Shown one piece after another: positions 24,815 through 36,800 of a stretch of 64,000 nucleotides of DNA; the stretch's first letter is position 1, and each line of letters begins with the position of its first letter. Source of the DNA: Chlorella sorokiniana (lineage: Eukaryota > Chlorophyta > Trebouxiophyceae > Chlorellales > Chlorellaceae); contig CP084616.1 in NCBI GenBank assembly GCA_025917655.1, positions 1,674,001-1,738,000 on the forward strand. The letters are read 5' to 3'. The position numbers were made by a program, and so were the translations under genes. The notes beneath the pieces were generated by a model. The model was not told where the DNA came from, did not search any database, and was given only the letters and a program-made list of their open reading frames with translations.

Positions 24815-27800
24815 ATGGTGGCATGCGTGTGGAACGACTGGCTGCCGGCCGAACAGGCCGCCGAGATTCGTGCGGGTGAGCGCCGCCGCCGCGCTGCGCG
24901 TGGTAGCATAGCGGATGATGTCATGCCTGCGACGCAGCCGCCTGCGAGCTTTCTGATTCTTTCCTGTGTTATGCATAGCAGCATGTGTGGCAGCCTTGCG
25001 ACTGCGGCATGCATGCGGCGCTGCTGCTGCCGCCCGCCACCAGCCCCCTGCTGGAGCGTTGTGGCGGCGCAAGCCTTGTTGTCCCCGCCGTTCTGCGGGC
25101 CTCACATCGGCTGGCTTCCCTGCAGAGGAGCCGCGGCGTTACGCCGCCCTGGTGCGGCACCTGGAGGCGCAGTGGGCCGCTGACAAGGCGCAGCACGGCG
25201 TCAACGCCGCCGCGGAGGCCACCCTGCCCTACGTGCCGCTTGCCAAGTGGTGCGACGTGGTTCCCATCCCCCTCGCGCAGTTGCTGGCTCCTGGCTGCCT
25301 CGGACTTGTTGCTGCCTGACTCATTGAGGGATGTGCTTATTCTGGGGTTCCCAGTGCTTGCGACCCTGGCAGGGCTCCCAAGGCTCACCTCCCTGCCTGG
25401 TCCCCCAAACACCGGCCTCTTTGCCGCCCCCTTCCTCCCAACTGTCAGCCCCATGCCACCTCCCTGCGCCGCCCTTCCTGCTTGCAGCCTGATCAATGCG
25501 CGCGCGAGCCCGACCCAGCCACTCTCACCGCCTTTGCCGCGCTGCTGCTGGATATTGTGCTGTCGTGCGCCGACGACCTGGTGCCGCAGGTGGCTAAAAG
25601 TTGTGGCTGTGAAGTGAACGACAATCGTTACGTGCTGGTCGTGGTTGTGGTTTTGGTTGTGTGGCTGCCGTTGAGCCCGCTGCTGCGTGCTGCCCGCCGC
25701 CACCTGGGTTCCGCTTCCGTCAAGGAGCCGCGCGCTGGCGCAGCCGGCTGCCTTGATTGTGAAGGCTCAGGGGCAGCGGGCGTCGATGAGCGAGCTCCAC
25801 CCTCCGCTCCTACCCCGCCCGCTGCTCCCCTGCAGGTCCGCTGGGCACAGCAGCTGCACCGCCTGCTCCGGGTGCACCGCCGCAAGCTCAGGTGGGGGAA
25901 GGAAGGCTTGTTACGTGGCCTCGGGGTGCCTGTGTTGCCGCGTTGCGTGCATGTGTGTGGGCGCCCTGTCGTTAGCGCTTGCTTTGGGGAAGGGAGATTT
26001 GGCGGTGGTATCTTCGCCAGCGAGGAGCTCGGCTGCACGTTGCCATGCCCGCTCGCCCTCTCCCCTACATGCTCTTTGCTGCATCGGCCCCATCCTCATA
26101 ACCAATCACCACCGCTGCCTGCAGCATCACCATCCCCTGGCGCCCTTTTTACGATATGCTGCGGCGGCACGGCATGGAGCCTTCGCCCGCCTACGAGGGT
26201 GGGTGGCGGGTGCTGTGTGCTGCGCTCGCTTGGGGCGCTGGCCTGCCCATGCTTGGTTGTTTGCTTTCGCTAAGGCTCGATGGCTACAAGGGCTGGGGAG
26301 GGCATGCGTCTCGGGGGCAGGGGAGGCTCGTGCGGGGGCCGCGGCGGGGGCAGGCATGCTGGCTGGCGCCGCGCAGGCACACCAGACAGTGCAGCTGTAT
26401 GCCCCTCTGGAGCGCCATCCCCTGCCCGCCTCCCCTGCCTGGCACACTCTCCCCACACGCACACCCCACTCACCACACGCCTGCGCAATTGCCGACGTGG
26501 TCGCAGGCAGCGGCGTGGCCGAGGCGCGGCACCAGGCCCTCGTCACTCTGGTACACCGCTGCCGCCGCTTCTTCCCGCCGGGCGCCGCCGCCGAGATCTG
26601 GGCTGAGCTGGCGCCCGCCCTGGCCGACCCGCAGCGCCCAGCCTGCTTCGAGGTGAGGCTGTTTGTTGCCTGTGTGCCAGCTCGTGCCTCCGCAGCAAGC
26701 TTGTTTCAAGGCTTGTTCAAAGGGTGTGAGCTTGTTCCAACCCACATGCCCTGCATCTTCGGGGCACTCCAGCACCTGTGAATGTCTGATCGTCGTTGCC
26801 GCGGCCCTAACCTATCCGAACGTCGTCGCGTCTGCACCCACCCTCGCCCGCCTGTCGCTCCGCTCGCAACGCCCCCTGCGCCCCTCCAGGCGCTCGGCTG
26901 GCTCTCGCTGCTGCTGCCCACGCACGAGGCGCTGCGTGGGCGCGGGGCCTGGGGCTCCTGGGCGCCGCGCTGGCTGGCGCTGTGGCAGCAGCTGGACCAC
27001 TGCCGCTACTGGGACACGCTGTGGCTGGGCCTGTTCGCCCGGCTGGCCAAGCACGACCTGCACGGTGCGCCTGCTGCGCCTGCCGCGCTGCGCTGTGCTG
27101 TCTCTGACCCGGCCTCGCCAGTGCCGCGTTGTGCGCCCACTCGTGGCATGTGTGGCTGCGGAGGTGTCCCCCGCAGCTCTGGGTCCCAGCGCGGATGCCC
27201 GGGCCTGTGGCGGAGCCGCCCGGTGCTGTTTTCTGAATGGCCTACCAGCAACTCTTCCTGACCAGCCCAGCCCGCCCTCGCCGCCCCCTCCCCCTGCAGG
27301 CCTCGTCGACTGGCCCGCCCTGCTGCCCACCCTCTTCACCCGCTTCATGTGGGCCTTCGAGGTGCCCGTGGGCGCGCCACCGGCTCCCCGCCCTTCTGTG
27401 AGGAACCCTGGGGCACGGGGGGGGGGGCGGGGCAAGGGGGGCGAGGAGCTTGTCCTGGCCCGTTGGATGAGGGTGGCTGGGTCTGAGGTTCAAACATGCG
27501 GCCTCTCCTAGCCACCTCTCGTTGTCTGTCCTGCCAGCAAGCCGCCTCCCGCGCCCACATTCCTGCTTGCATGCTTTTGACGCCGGTCCAGCTGCTTCGG
27601 CCCCGCCGCTGCCGGTGCGCGCCTGTCCTTCACAGCTGCTCTGCCTTTGCTCCTGTCGCCCGCCACCCAACACCCCGCGACTCCTCCCTCCCTGTGCCTC
27701 CGCAGCCTACCCCGCCCCGGCCTGTGCCAGGTGGTGTTCAACGCGGAGCAGAACTCGCGGTCTGGCTGCATCGCCAAGGCAGCCGTGTACCTGCTGGGCA

Positions 27801-30800
27801 GGGGAAGCGGTACAGGCAGCGGTGCAACTGACGCCGCGGTTGCCGACGCCGACCAGCGGGATGACCCTGGTGGGCCTGCAGCGGCAGCTTGCCAGCTGGC
27901 CGTGGCGGCATGCCCAGCCTCCTCCCTCGGCTCCCAGGCGGCTGGCTGCCGCGGACTGCTGCCATTTCGCTGCGTGCCGCTGTAACGACAGTCGCTGTGC
28001 TCATCCCTGGATTCCCCTTGCCCTCGCAGTGTATTGCCACCTGGAAGCTGTGGTGAACCTGCTGGAGCAGTACTACCACCCCAGCAACAGCGGCAGGTGG
28101 GCGGCGCCGCCGCCGCTGCCGCTATGGCTGTCCCGCACCTTACCTCCCCTGTCTGTCCCCGCCAGAAACAAATTCTCAGCCCTTGGCTGGGCCAGGCAGC
28201 CCACCGCTGCTCCGCCGCCTTGCCACGGCCTCCGCCTCAATGCGCTGCCATGTTCGTTGCCGCTGTACCGCGCGTTTGTACCGCAGGTGGAGCGGTACGC
28301 TGTCCAACCTGCTCAAGGAGCTGACCACGCACCTGTGCAAGCGCCTGGTGGCCGAACACTATGCCGCCTCCAACGCGCACGCCGGCTCCGACGAGGAGGG
28401 TGCGCTCTCGCGGCGCCGCCGCAGCCGCCGCCAGACAGACGGGGGGGTCCATGCGTGCTTGCTTCGGTTGCTGTGCGTGCGGGATGCGCGTGCTGCAGCT
28501 TCCGCACGCATGTGACTCCTCTTCTCTAATCTGATCTGCATATAGTTCTTTCAACCCACACGCATGTGTTGTTCCTTCTTGACCCCCCCCCCCCCCCCCC
28601 CCCCACCCTCGCCCCTCAACCCTTCGACCCCCCCCACCCCTGTACCCCTCACTGCCGCAGACTCAGAGGCCGTGGCCGATGCCGGGCTGGATGCCATGCA
28701 CTCAGGTGGGGCACGCCCAGCCAGCTTGCCGCCCCTTGCACCGCCTGGCAGCACACCCATGGCGGCCGCAGGCTGCTGCTGTGCCCCCAGCAATCTTGTC
28801 CCAACCAGCCTGGAAGACTGCCCCCAGGAGACGCGCTGCGTGGCCCGCTGCATCGCGATCTCTTCCGGGCCAGCACCCCAGTCTGATGCGTGTGTTGGGC
28901 CCGTGCGACCCACCCCCCCCCCCTGCCCGCAGACGGCGACGACGACGAGATGAACGTGTCCGCGGTGCTGGCCGCCGCCCGCCCGCGGTCGGGGCTGGAC
29001 GGGGAGGACAGCAGCAGTACAGACGAGGAGGTGGCCACGCCGCCGGCGGCGGGGGCGCGGCCCGCCGCGCGCCGCCACCTGGGCGCGCGCCTGCGCCGCG
29101 CCACCGCCGTGCTGCTGCTGCGCCTGGCGGGCAAGGCCCAGTTCGCCAAGGTGCGGCGCTTTGCTGCAGGGTTGTTGATAGGTTTTGCATGCTTTGATGT
29201 CTGTGTTTTGATGTGTCAGTGAGGGTGCCCTACCAACCCCCTTTTGTGTCAGTGAGGGTTCCCTACCCATCCCCTCCCGCTGGGCCCCCTCTGCCCTCCC
29301 TGCCGCCACAGGACAAGGGCTCTGCCCGCGTGGCCAGCCAGGTACTCTCAGCGCTCGCCTACCTGGCACCCGACCTCGTGCTGGTGTGTGTGTGTGGGTG
29401 TGTGTTGATGTGTGTGTGGGTGTGTGTTGGTGTTGGTGGTGGTGGTGGTGTGTGTGTGTGTGGGGAGGGGGAGGGACGCAAGTGTTTCCAATGGGTTTTG
29501 TGGTGGGCGGGGCCAGAGTCGACAGATATCAAGGGGGCGCAGTGGCAGCCCTGCTTTCGTCGCATTCTGCGCTGTGCCCCCAGCAGCCCCGCAGCTTTCA
29601 ACTTCAAGGCATCCTGCGCATTGGTTCAGAAGCGTGCGCCTGGCTTGTCCCCCCGCCAACTGTGCACGACGGTACTGCCCCACCGTACCGCAGCCTCACG
29701 TGCACAAGCACTTCACCACCGCCCTGCAAACCGTGACGTCGGCGGGCCAGCTGGGCACCGCCATCCAGACCCTCTCCCTCTGCGTGCGCCCGCTGCTCAT
29801 CGCGGGCCTACCCCTGGAGCCGGCAGGGCCCGCAGAGGCCGCGCTGGCGGCGGCGGCGGCCGGCGGGCGGGCGCCGCCGCCCCGCGAGCGAGGAGCAGCG
29901 TGCGGCGGCGGCGCAGGCGCTGGCCGAGGGTGAGGCGGCGCTGTGGGGTATGGTGTTCGTGCTGGTCGGTGATGGGTTGGGGGTGCCGGCGCTTTGCAAG
30001 TGACACGCCGTAGACTGTTCGTTCGGGGCTTCTATCCTCGCCATGCCCGCATTAGAACCCGCTGGAGCCCACGCAAGGGGGGAACTGGTTCAGCCTTGTT
30101 CCGCCCTGTCCGGCTTGTTACCCCAGCAGCACCCCCTGAACCGCGGCAATCGTGTTTGCTGCGACCCCTTTGCTCGCAGCCTTGATGGCCACCCTGCCGG
30201 GCATCGACGCCAACGACGAGCCCAAGAGCCTGGCCGCCTTCCGCTTCTACTGCTGCGTGCTGGGCGCGCTGGGCCAGCTGCCGGTGGGCGCTTTCTTGCT
30301 GGCTGGGAGCTTTCTTGCTGGCTGCTTGAGCCGGCTCCCTGCTGCCTCGCCCAGCCAGCTATGCCAGGAGCAGCTCCTCCGCTGGGTAGCACTGCCCTGC
30401 CCCGTCCCGTCCCCTTCTCCCAGCTCCAGCAAACAACAGTTCGTCGCCCTTGCACGCGCTTTCACCCTCTCACACACACACACGTGCCCCATGCCTGGCC
30501 GCAGGAGGCGCCCACCCCCTCCTTCCCGCTGCCCGCCGAGGAGTGGGTGGAGGAGCTGCTGTCGCGCTGCTTCGCCGTCATCGCCAACCTGGATGCCCCG
30601 GAACACAGGGGTGGGTACACAGCGGAAGCTGCTGCTGCTTGGTTCGATGCCGGTGCATGCCCTTTGCTTGCTGGAGAACAGGGGGAAGCACAGGAGACCA
30701 TCCTCGCACGTGCCACTGGACGGGAAGTTGTTTCCGTTGGTTTATTGCCGGTCAGACTGTTCCCAGCTGGAGCTCAGAGTGTGTCCCCACCTCCTCGTCA

Positions 30801-33800
30801 TAATGCTGTGTGTATGGGCGTGGTCTCGCCCGGGGTGCGTGGCTGGGTGACGCGGCCCTGACATGCTGCCTCGCCTCTGCCCGCTTCTCTGCCGCCGCAG
30901 GCGAGCACGGCGGGCAGGGGCAGAAGGCGGGGCAAGCGGAGGAGGGCAGCTTCCTGCTGGACTCCAACTCCATGTTCAGGTACTGCGCGGTACCACGGCA
31001 CCGGCATGCTCAGCCTGTCTCCAGCCCCTGTGCCCACATCTTCGCTCCGCACTCTGCGATCGCCTTGCTGCGCTGTGCTGCGCTTGCGCCGCGGCTGCGG
31101 GGCGGCAGCCTTGGCGGTTTCCTTTCCAGAAGGGAGGCTGTCTATGCTCTGCCTTGTCTCCTTTTGCATCGAGGCTGGCTGCCCTCCTCACCGCTTACCG
31201 CAGGCCGCTCATGGAGCTGCTCTTTGCGCGGCTGCCGCCGCCGCTGCGCCGTACCGCCACCCGCCGCGTGGCTGCCTTCCTGCTGGAGTCGACGCTGTCC
31301 TCTGTGGGGGCGGAGGCCAGCGTGCTGTGCAACGCTGTTGCTTGGGCAGACCCCGAGGTGCGTCGTCGCGTGTGTTTGTGGGCGTGTTGTTGGTGGCGCG
31401 GCGCGGCTGGGCGGGGGCAAGGAAGTGCAGCAAGCAGCTTGGCAGGAGGGGTCCTGCTGTGAGCAAGGTGCCTTCCCGCAGCTGCAGCGCCTGCGTAAAG
31501 CGCCGGCAGACGCGCACAGCATCCGCCGGGCACCGAGCCTCCCCGCTCCGCATGCCATTATCCTGCCTTGCCAGGCTGCTTGATGTACTGCCTGATAATA
31601 CCGCATGTCCTGCATTGCCTGCAGTACACCGCCCAGGTGCTGCTGGGCCCCCTGGTGGAGGCGCTGGAGCGAGAGCTGCCAGCCGCGGCGGCCGGCGGCG
31701 CGCGCCTGTCCAAGGTTTGCCGCGACTGGCTGTTCGTCTCTGCGCATGTAATACAGCCGGTACGGCTGTGTACTGCGAACCATCGGCAGTCTTGGGGCCT
31801 CAGCTGATGGTCCCTTGGCTGGGCCAAGGCGGCCCTGGCAGACTGCCTTGCCCGCTCCCGTGGGCGGCGGCGGCGGCTGCGCTGGCCTTAAGGGGTCGCC
31901 GTCTACCATTGCAACTGCTCCCGTGACGTGTGTTGGAAACGCTGCGTGGCTCGCACCTCCGCCCATCCCGTTTCCTTGGCCTCCTCCCAACAGGCGCACG
32001 AGTCGTCGCTGCAGTGGCGCCTGGGGCTGCTGTCTTCCACCGCATTCCGCGCGGGACCAGCGCTGCCGTCGCTGCGCCCCGCCATCCTTCGCGTCGTCAC
32101 CGCGCTGGCGGCGGCACCTTCGCAGGCGAGCTTGCGGGAGGCAGCGGGGAGGAGTGGTCGGGGGTGATGCAGCTGTTGTGTGGACCAATTGATGGGTGTG
32201 GACGGGGAGGAAGCCATTCCGCAGTTACTCTCCGCCCCCTTGGCAATTCAATGCCCAGCGTGGATCCTTCTGTATCCCGTGTTTCCGCAACCCTCTGCTT
32301 CCCCCCTTGACTGCAGTCTGTGCAAGAGGCCACCGCCCGTGCCGTCGGCTCGCTCCTGTCTGGCCTGCTGTCCCACTACCCAACCAACCAGCACGCCGCC
32401 TGCGCCGACGTGTACCGCCTGGGTGCGCTCAGAACTTCTGCATGTACTGCCGAGCCTGCTGCTGCACCAGAGCCTAGAACGAGCAGCGCAATCATGCCGG
32501 CAACTTGGTGCTGGCTCGGTGTTGCGCGCCTGAGGGTGCCTGGGCTGAGATGGATGCGCTTTTCGCTCCATGTATCTAATGTGCCCCACTTATGCACAGT
32601 GGCAGCCCCAATCTCCGTGCTGGCCACCTCCATGTGCACTCTTGCGTGCATGCTGCACTGCTGTGTGACTGATTATGTGCTGGCCTCCGCACCGTACCGT
32701 GCAGGCGACGGCTTGGCCATCGAGTGCTGCGTGGACAAGTTTGGGTGCGGCTGCTCCCAGCCGCTGACCTGGCATGAACCCAGCGAGGAGGAGGTGCGGC
32801 GCGCCTGCAAAAGCAGCTGGGCAGCGGGTTTTGTGTGGGGGGGTGGGGCAAACGCGGCACGCGGCAACAGTCCGCAGTGCAGAGGAGCGGCATGGGTGGT
32901 CGGGGCAGAGGCTGCCTGCGCGCAACTTTTGCAGTTTATGGCGTGCACCTTGTGTACGCCTTTTCATGTTGTGATTCATGTGTGTTCCGCCTCTCGTCAT
33001 CCCTTCCTTTCCCCCTCACCCCCACAGGTGGCCTTTGGCGAGGAGCTTGTCCGGGTCGCGCTGCTGGAGCCGGCGGCGCGCCTGCGGCAGCTGGCGGGTG
33101 GCGGGAGGGTGCCCAAGGAAGACCTGCGGGCACTGCTGATGCAGGCGAGTGCTGCTCGCTGCTGGCTGCCGATGCGGGTGGATGACTAGGGTGGGGTTTG
33201 GGGGAGAGGGGCAGGTGGGCGGAGGGGAGTCGAGGGAGGAGGGGGGGGGCTGTGCTGCATGCCCGGGCTGCAGTCCGCCGGTTGGCAGCAGCGGCGCCCA
33301 GCCCGTACTGCCGTCCGGGCTGCACATTGTGCTTGCCTCTTTGAGGTGCTGCAACATACCGACTGCCTGTTGTGATATCAGAATGTACCGACTGCCTGTT
33401 GTGATACCAGAACGTACCGACCGCCTGCCTTCTCACCAAGGGTGCAGATTGAAGGCGTGCTGGGCGGCGCACGCACTTTCCTCCCGGCCTTGGCCCAGCC
33501 CCGGCCCCTCCGCGGACTCTGCCGCCTCCGCGGCAGCCGAGGCGCCTCTGGGCCTGGTGGGGCGGTGCGGCGTCGCGCTGCGGGCGGCGACGCCGTGCGG
33601 GCGGCCGCCGCAGAGGCGCTGATGGCGGCGGCGGCCTGCGTGGGGGCTGCCTCCGACTCCGACTCGCTGCGCCAGCTGGTGCTGGCGATGGATGGAGTGT
33701 TGTCGGGTGAGGAGGAGGAGAACGGGAGGAAAGCTCCGCACGCCCTTTTCTTCTTCTGTTCTCTGCCCGTCTTCTCTGTGCCAGGGCGTGCTCCAGTGCC

Positions 33801-36800
33801 AGGCCTTGGTTCCCCCGGGGCCTGCACTTGGCAGCCGAATGGTCTGCTGGCCTGCATGCCCAGGCAGCACTTGGCGTGCACTTCAGGGGGGTCTACTTTC
33901 CGCGGTTTTTTGAGTTGATGCTGATTTTCTCATGTCCTTTCCACCTGCCTTGCCACGTTCTCTGTCTGGCGCAGTGGGCACCAGCGAGTATGCAGACAGC
34001 ACCAGCAACTCCGCTGCATGGAACAGGTGCGCTTCGCATGCTGCGGCTGCTGCGTTGGCGTGCGCTGTGGCGCCTGTGGGCCTGCCGCTGTCATGCTCGC
34101 GCTGTGGAAACTTTGGCGCCCCCTTGCTGCCCTTCCTCCCCTCCCTCCCTGAGCCGCTGCTCCCCACTCCTTGCCCGCTTCGTACTTACCGTGTCGTGCA
34201 TCCAACCTGCCTGCAGCGACGAAAAGTGGATGCACGAGCCGGCCGTGGCGGGGCTCTTGCGGGAGCAGCAGGGCGTTGCGCCTCCGGAGGGCGCCGGCCC
34301 CGGCGCGGCCAAGTGGCGGCGCCGCCGCCCGCGCTGGCTGGTGGCGGAGAAGGTGTTCCTCAACTTGGAGTGGCGCGCTTCTCAGGCAAGCGCTGCTGCT
34401 GCGCCCGCGCTGCCACCCTCCGGGCGCTCCCTCCACTCACTGCACACTGGACAGAGAACAGCAGGCTGCGTTGGGCCAGCCCTTGCCTTGGTTTATTTAG
34501 AGAGTGGAGCTTGCTTGAAGGCGGGGCCCTCCAGCTTATGGGGCTGCCCGCCTCCCCTGGGTACCCCGGATAACAGCCCTCGCAAAACGAGGTGTGCCCT
34601 CCCTCCCTCCCCTCCACCGCAGGCCGCCTATCGCCCCTGGGCTTCGGTGGCCGTGCCCGCCCCGCCGCTAGACTACGTGCCGCCCCTGGCTGTGCAGCTC
34701 GTGCGGGAGGCGGTACGCTTTGCCACGCACAGCTACCCGGTAGGTTCTCGTGCCCGTCCCCGCCTGCCACCTTTCCCCTACCTGCCTCATCCCGGCGTTT
34801 CCCGCCTGCTGTGTGCGCTCTGCGATACGTTTTGCTCTCTTGCAGGCCCGCTGGGGCACCTTTGCAGTGTTTGGGCCTACCCAACGGGCGCGCCAAGCCT
34901 CTCCATCCCCCTCATTCCTGATTTGCCCCTCACCTGCCCGCCTGCAGGAGGTGCGGGAGGCCGCGGTGAGCCTGCTGGAGCGGGCGACGAAGCGGTACAC
35001 GTGCCTGGCCCCGTGGTACTGCCTCCCGTGCTGGCCGCGCTGGCCAAGCTGCCGCGGGCGGACGCGGTGAGCGGGCTGTTGTGGCGGCGGGGGCTGCACC
35101 CTGCGCCTAAGACCGACCTGAGGCTCCCCGTAACGGAGGCGCTGCCTCTCACAATGAAGCAGCATCGCTCTGTGTCTCAATTTCTTGCCCTCACTACTTG
35201 TTCAAGCTGCGCCTCTGCCCTTCGAACCCGTTCTCATGCAGGTCCCCTGGGGGCGGGCGCGCGGGAGCTGATCCCCGCCCTGCAGCGCGCTCTGGCGGCC
35301 GCCGGCGCGACCGCCGCTGCCGCCGACGGCGCCCCGAGGCCGAAGCGGAGCAGGCGCTGGCGATCGGGCGTGCAGGCTGCTGGAGGGGCGGGGGCTGTGG
35401 CGCCACATCAGCAGGGACTGGGCTGCCTGCCGCGCGCTGATGCTGGCGCTGCTGGCCTCGGGTGCGCCTCCGGCACGCTCCTTCCGTGCCGCCCTTTCCG
35501 CGGCATTTGAGCGGTCTGGGTGCCGCGGTTGTTTGTGATTTTGCCGGCGGGGAGATGCTGTTTGCGCCATCATCCTGCCTTCCTCGTGGCCCCGCCGCAT
35601 GCCTGCCGATTTACAATGCCTGCTCCAGCGCTGGACAGTTGCATGCGTCCAGGCCCTTCACCTCTGCCCCCTCCCCCCCGCACCTCCCTGCAGCCGCCCA
35701 TACGGGCGTTGAGGCCCAGGCCGCCATCCTGCGCTGCTTCCTCATAACTTCCTTCCGCCTCACCACGCCTGCCTCGCGCGACGCTGCCACGGTGGGTGGG
35801 CGGGGGGAGCGACTTGCAAGCTGCCTCGGCTGCTGGCGGGCGCTGCAGAGGGCTGCATCTTGTCTTGAGCGCTGGCCATTTCGCTCACTGATTGCACAGC
35901 CTCTGACCGATAGCTGGCCTGCGACTGCCTCGCTCAGGCTTGCGGCCTGAGTGCTGTGCTTGTGTGCCTTGTGATGCGAGCCCTTCTGACCCCCTGTCCC
36001 AGGCCTCCGCCCTGGTTCTGGACGTGCTGGCAGCCGCCGAGCAGTCGGCGCTGCACTGGCGGTACCGCTGCATCGCGGAGTGCGCGCTGTGCATGCTGCT
36101 GCCGCTGCTGGACGGAGAGAGCGGCGCCGCGGTGGCGCGCCACTGGGCGGGTGAGCGGCGGCGGCCTGCTGCGGCCGCCAGGCCACCCTTGCCCCGCTTT
36201 TCCCTCGGTCCTGTGCGATGACAGCCTCACGTGCGTGCCCCGTCCTGCCCCATTGTGCCAATGTGCCTGCTCGGCTCCTCCACACTCTCCTGCCCTTGCA
36301 AGTTTTACCGGGGTGGTTGGGCCCGCTGCTTCTTGACCTTTTGGTGCGGTGTGTTCCCCCGGCATTGCCCCCCCCTCCCCCACAGCCCTGCTCACGTCGG
36401 ACATGCTGCTGCTGCGCCAGCTGGCGGCCACCGGCCTCACCATGCTGCTGCTGCCGCTGTGGGCACCCCGCTCGCCCGCCGGCTCCAGCGGCGGCCCGGC
36501 CCCCAGCAGGAGCAGCAGCAGGCGGCAGATGATGCCGACCCAGAGCAGCTTCCCGATGCGCAGCAGGCTGCGCAGCAGGCGCTGCAGGCGCTGGAGCGGC
36601 GCCTGCGCAGCCTGGACCCGGCAGCGGTGGATGCGGCGGCGGCCGCTCTGCGCGCTGTGGTCGCCGCCGATCCGCCCGCCTTTGCGGCGGCCCTGTTCCA
36701 GCAGCTGGCCCATGGCCACCCGCTGCTGCTGGGGGAGGCGGGGCAGCAGCGCAGCGGCAGGTGGGGAAAGCTCCGTTTTCCTTGGGAAGGCGGGGGACTC

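Noticed and set aside
33358-33429. Tandem 29-bp units considered as a CRISPR array
   Set aside because: There are only 2.5 units with no spacers, inside an intron of a eukaryotic gene.
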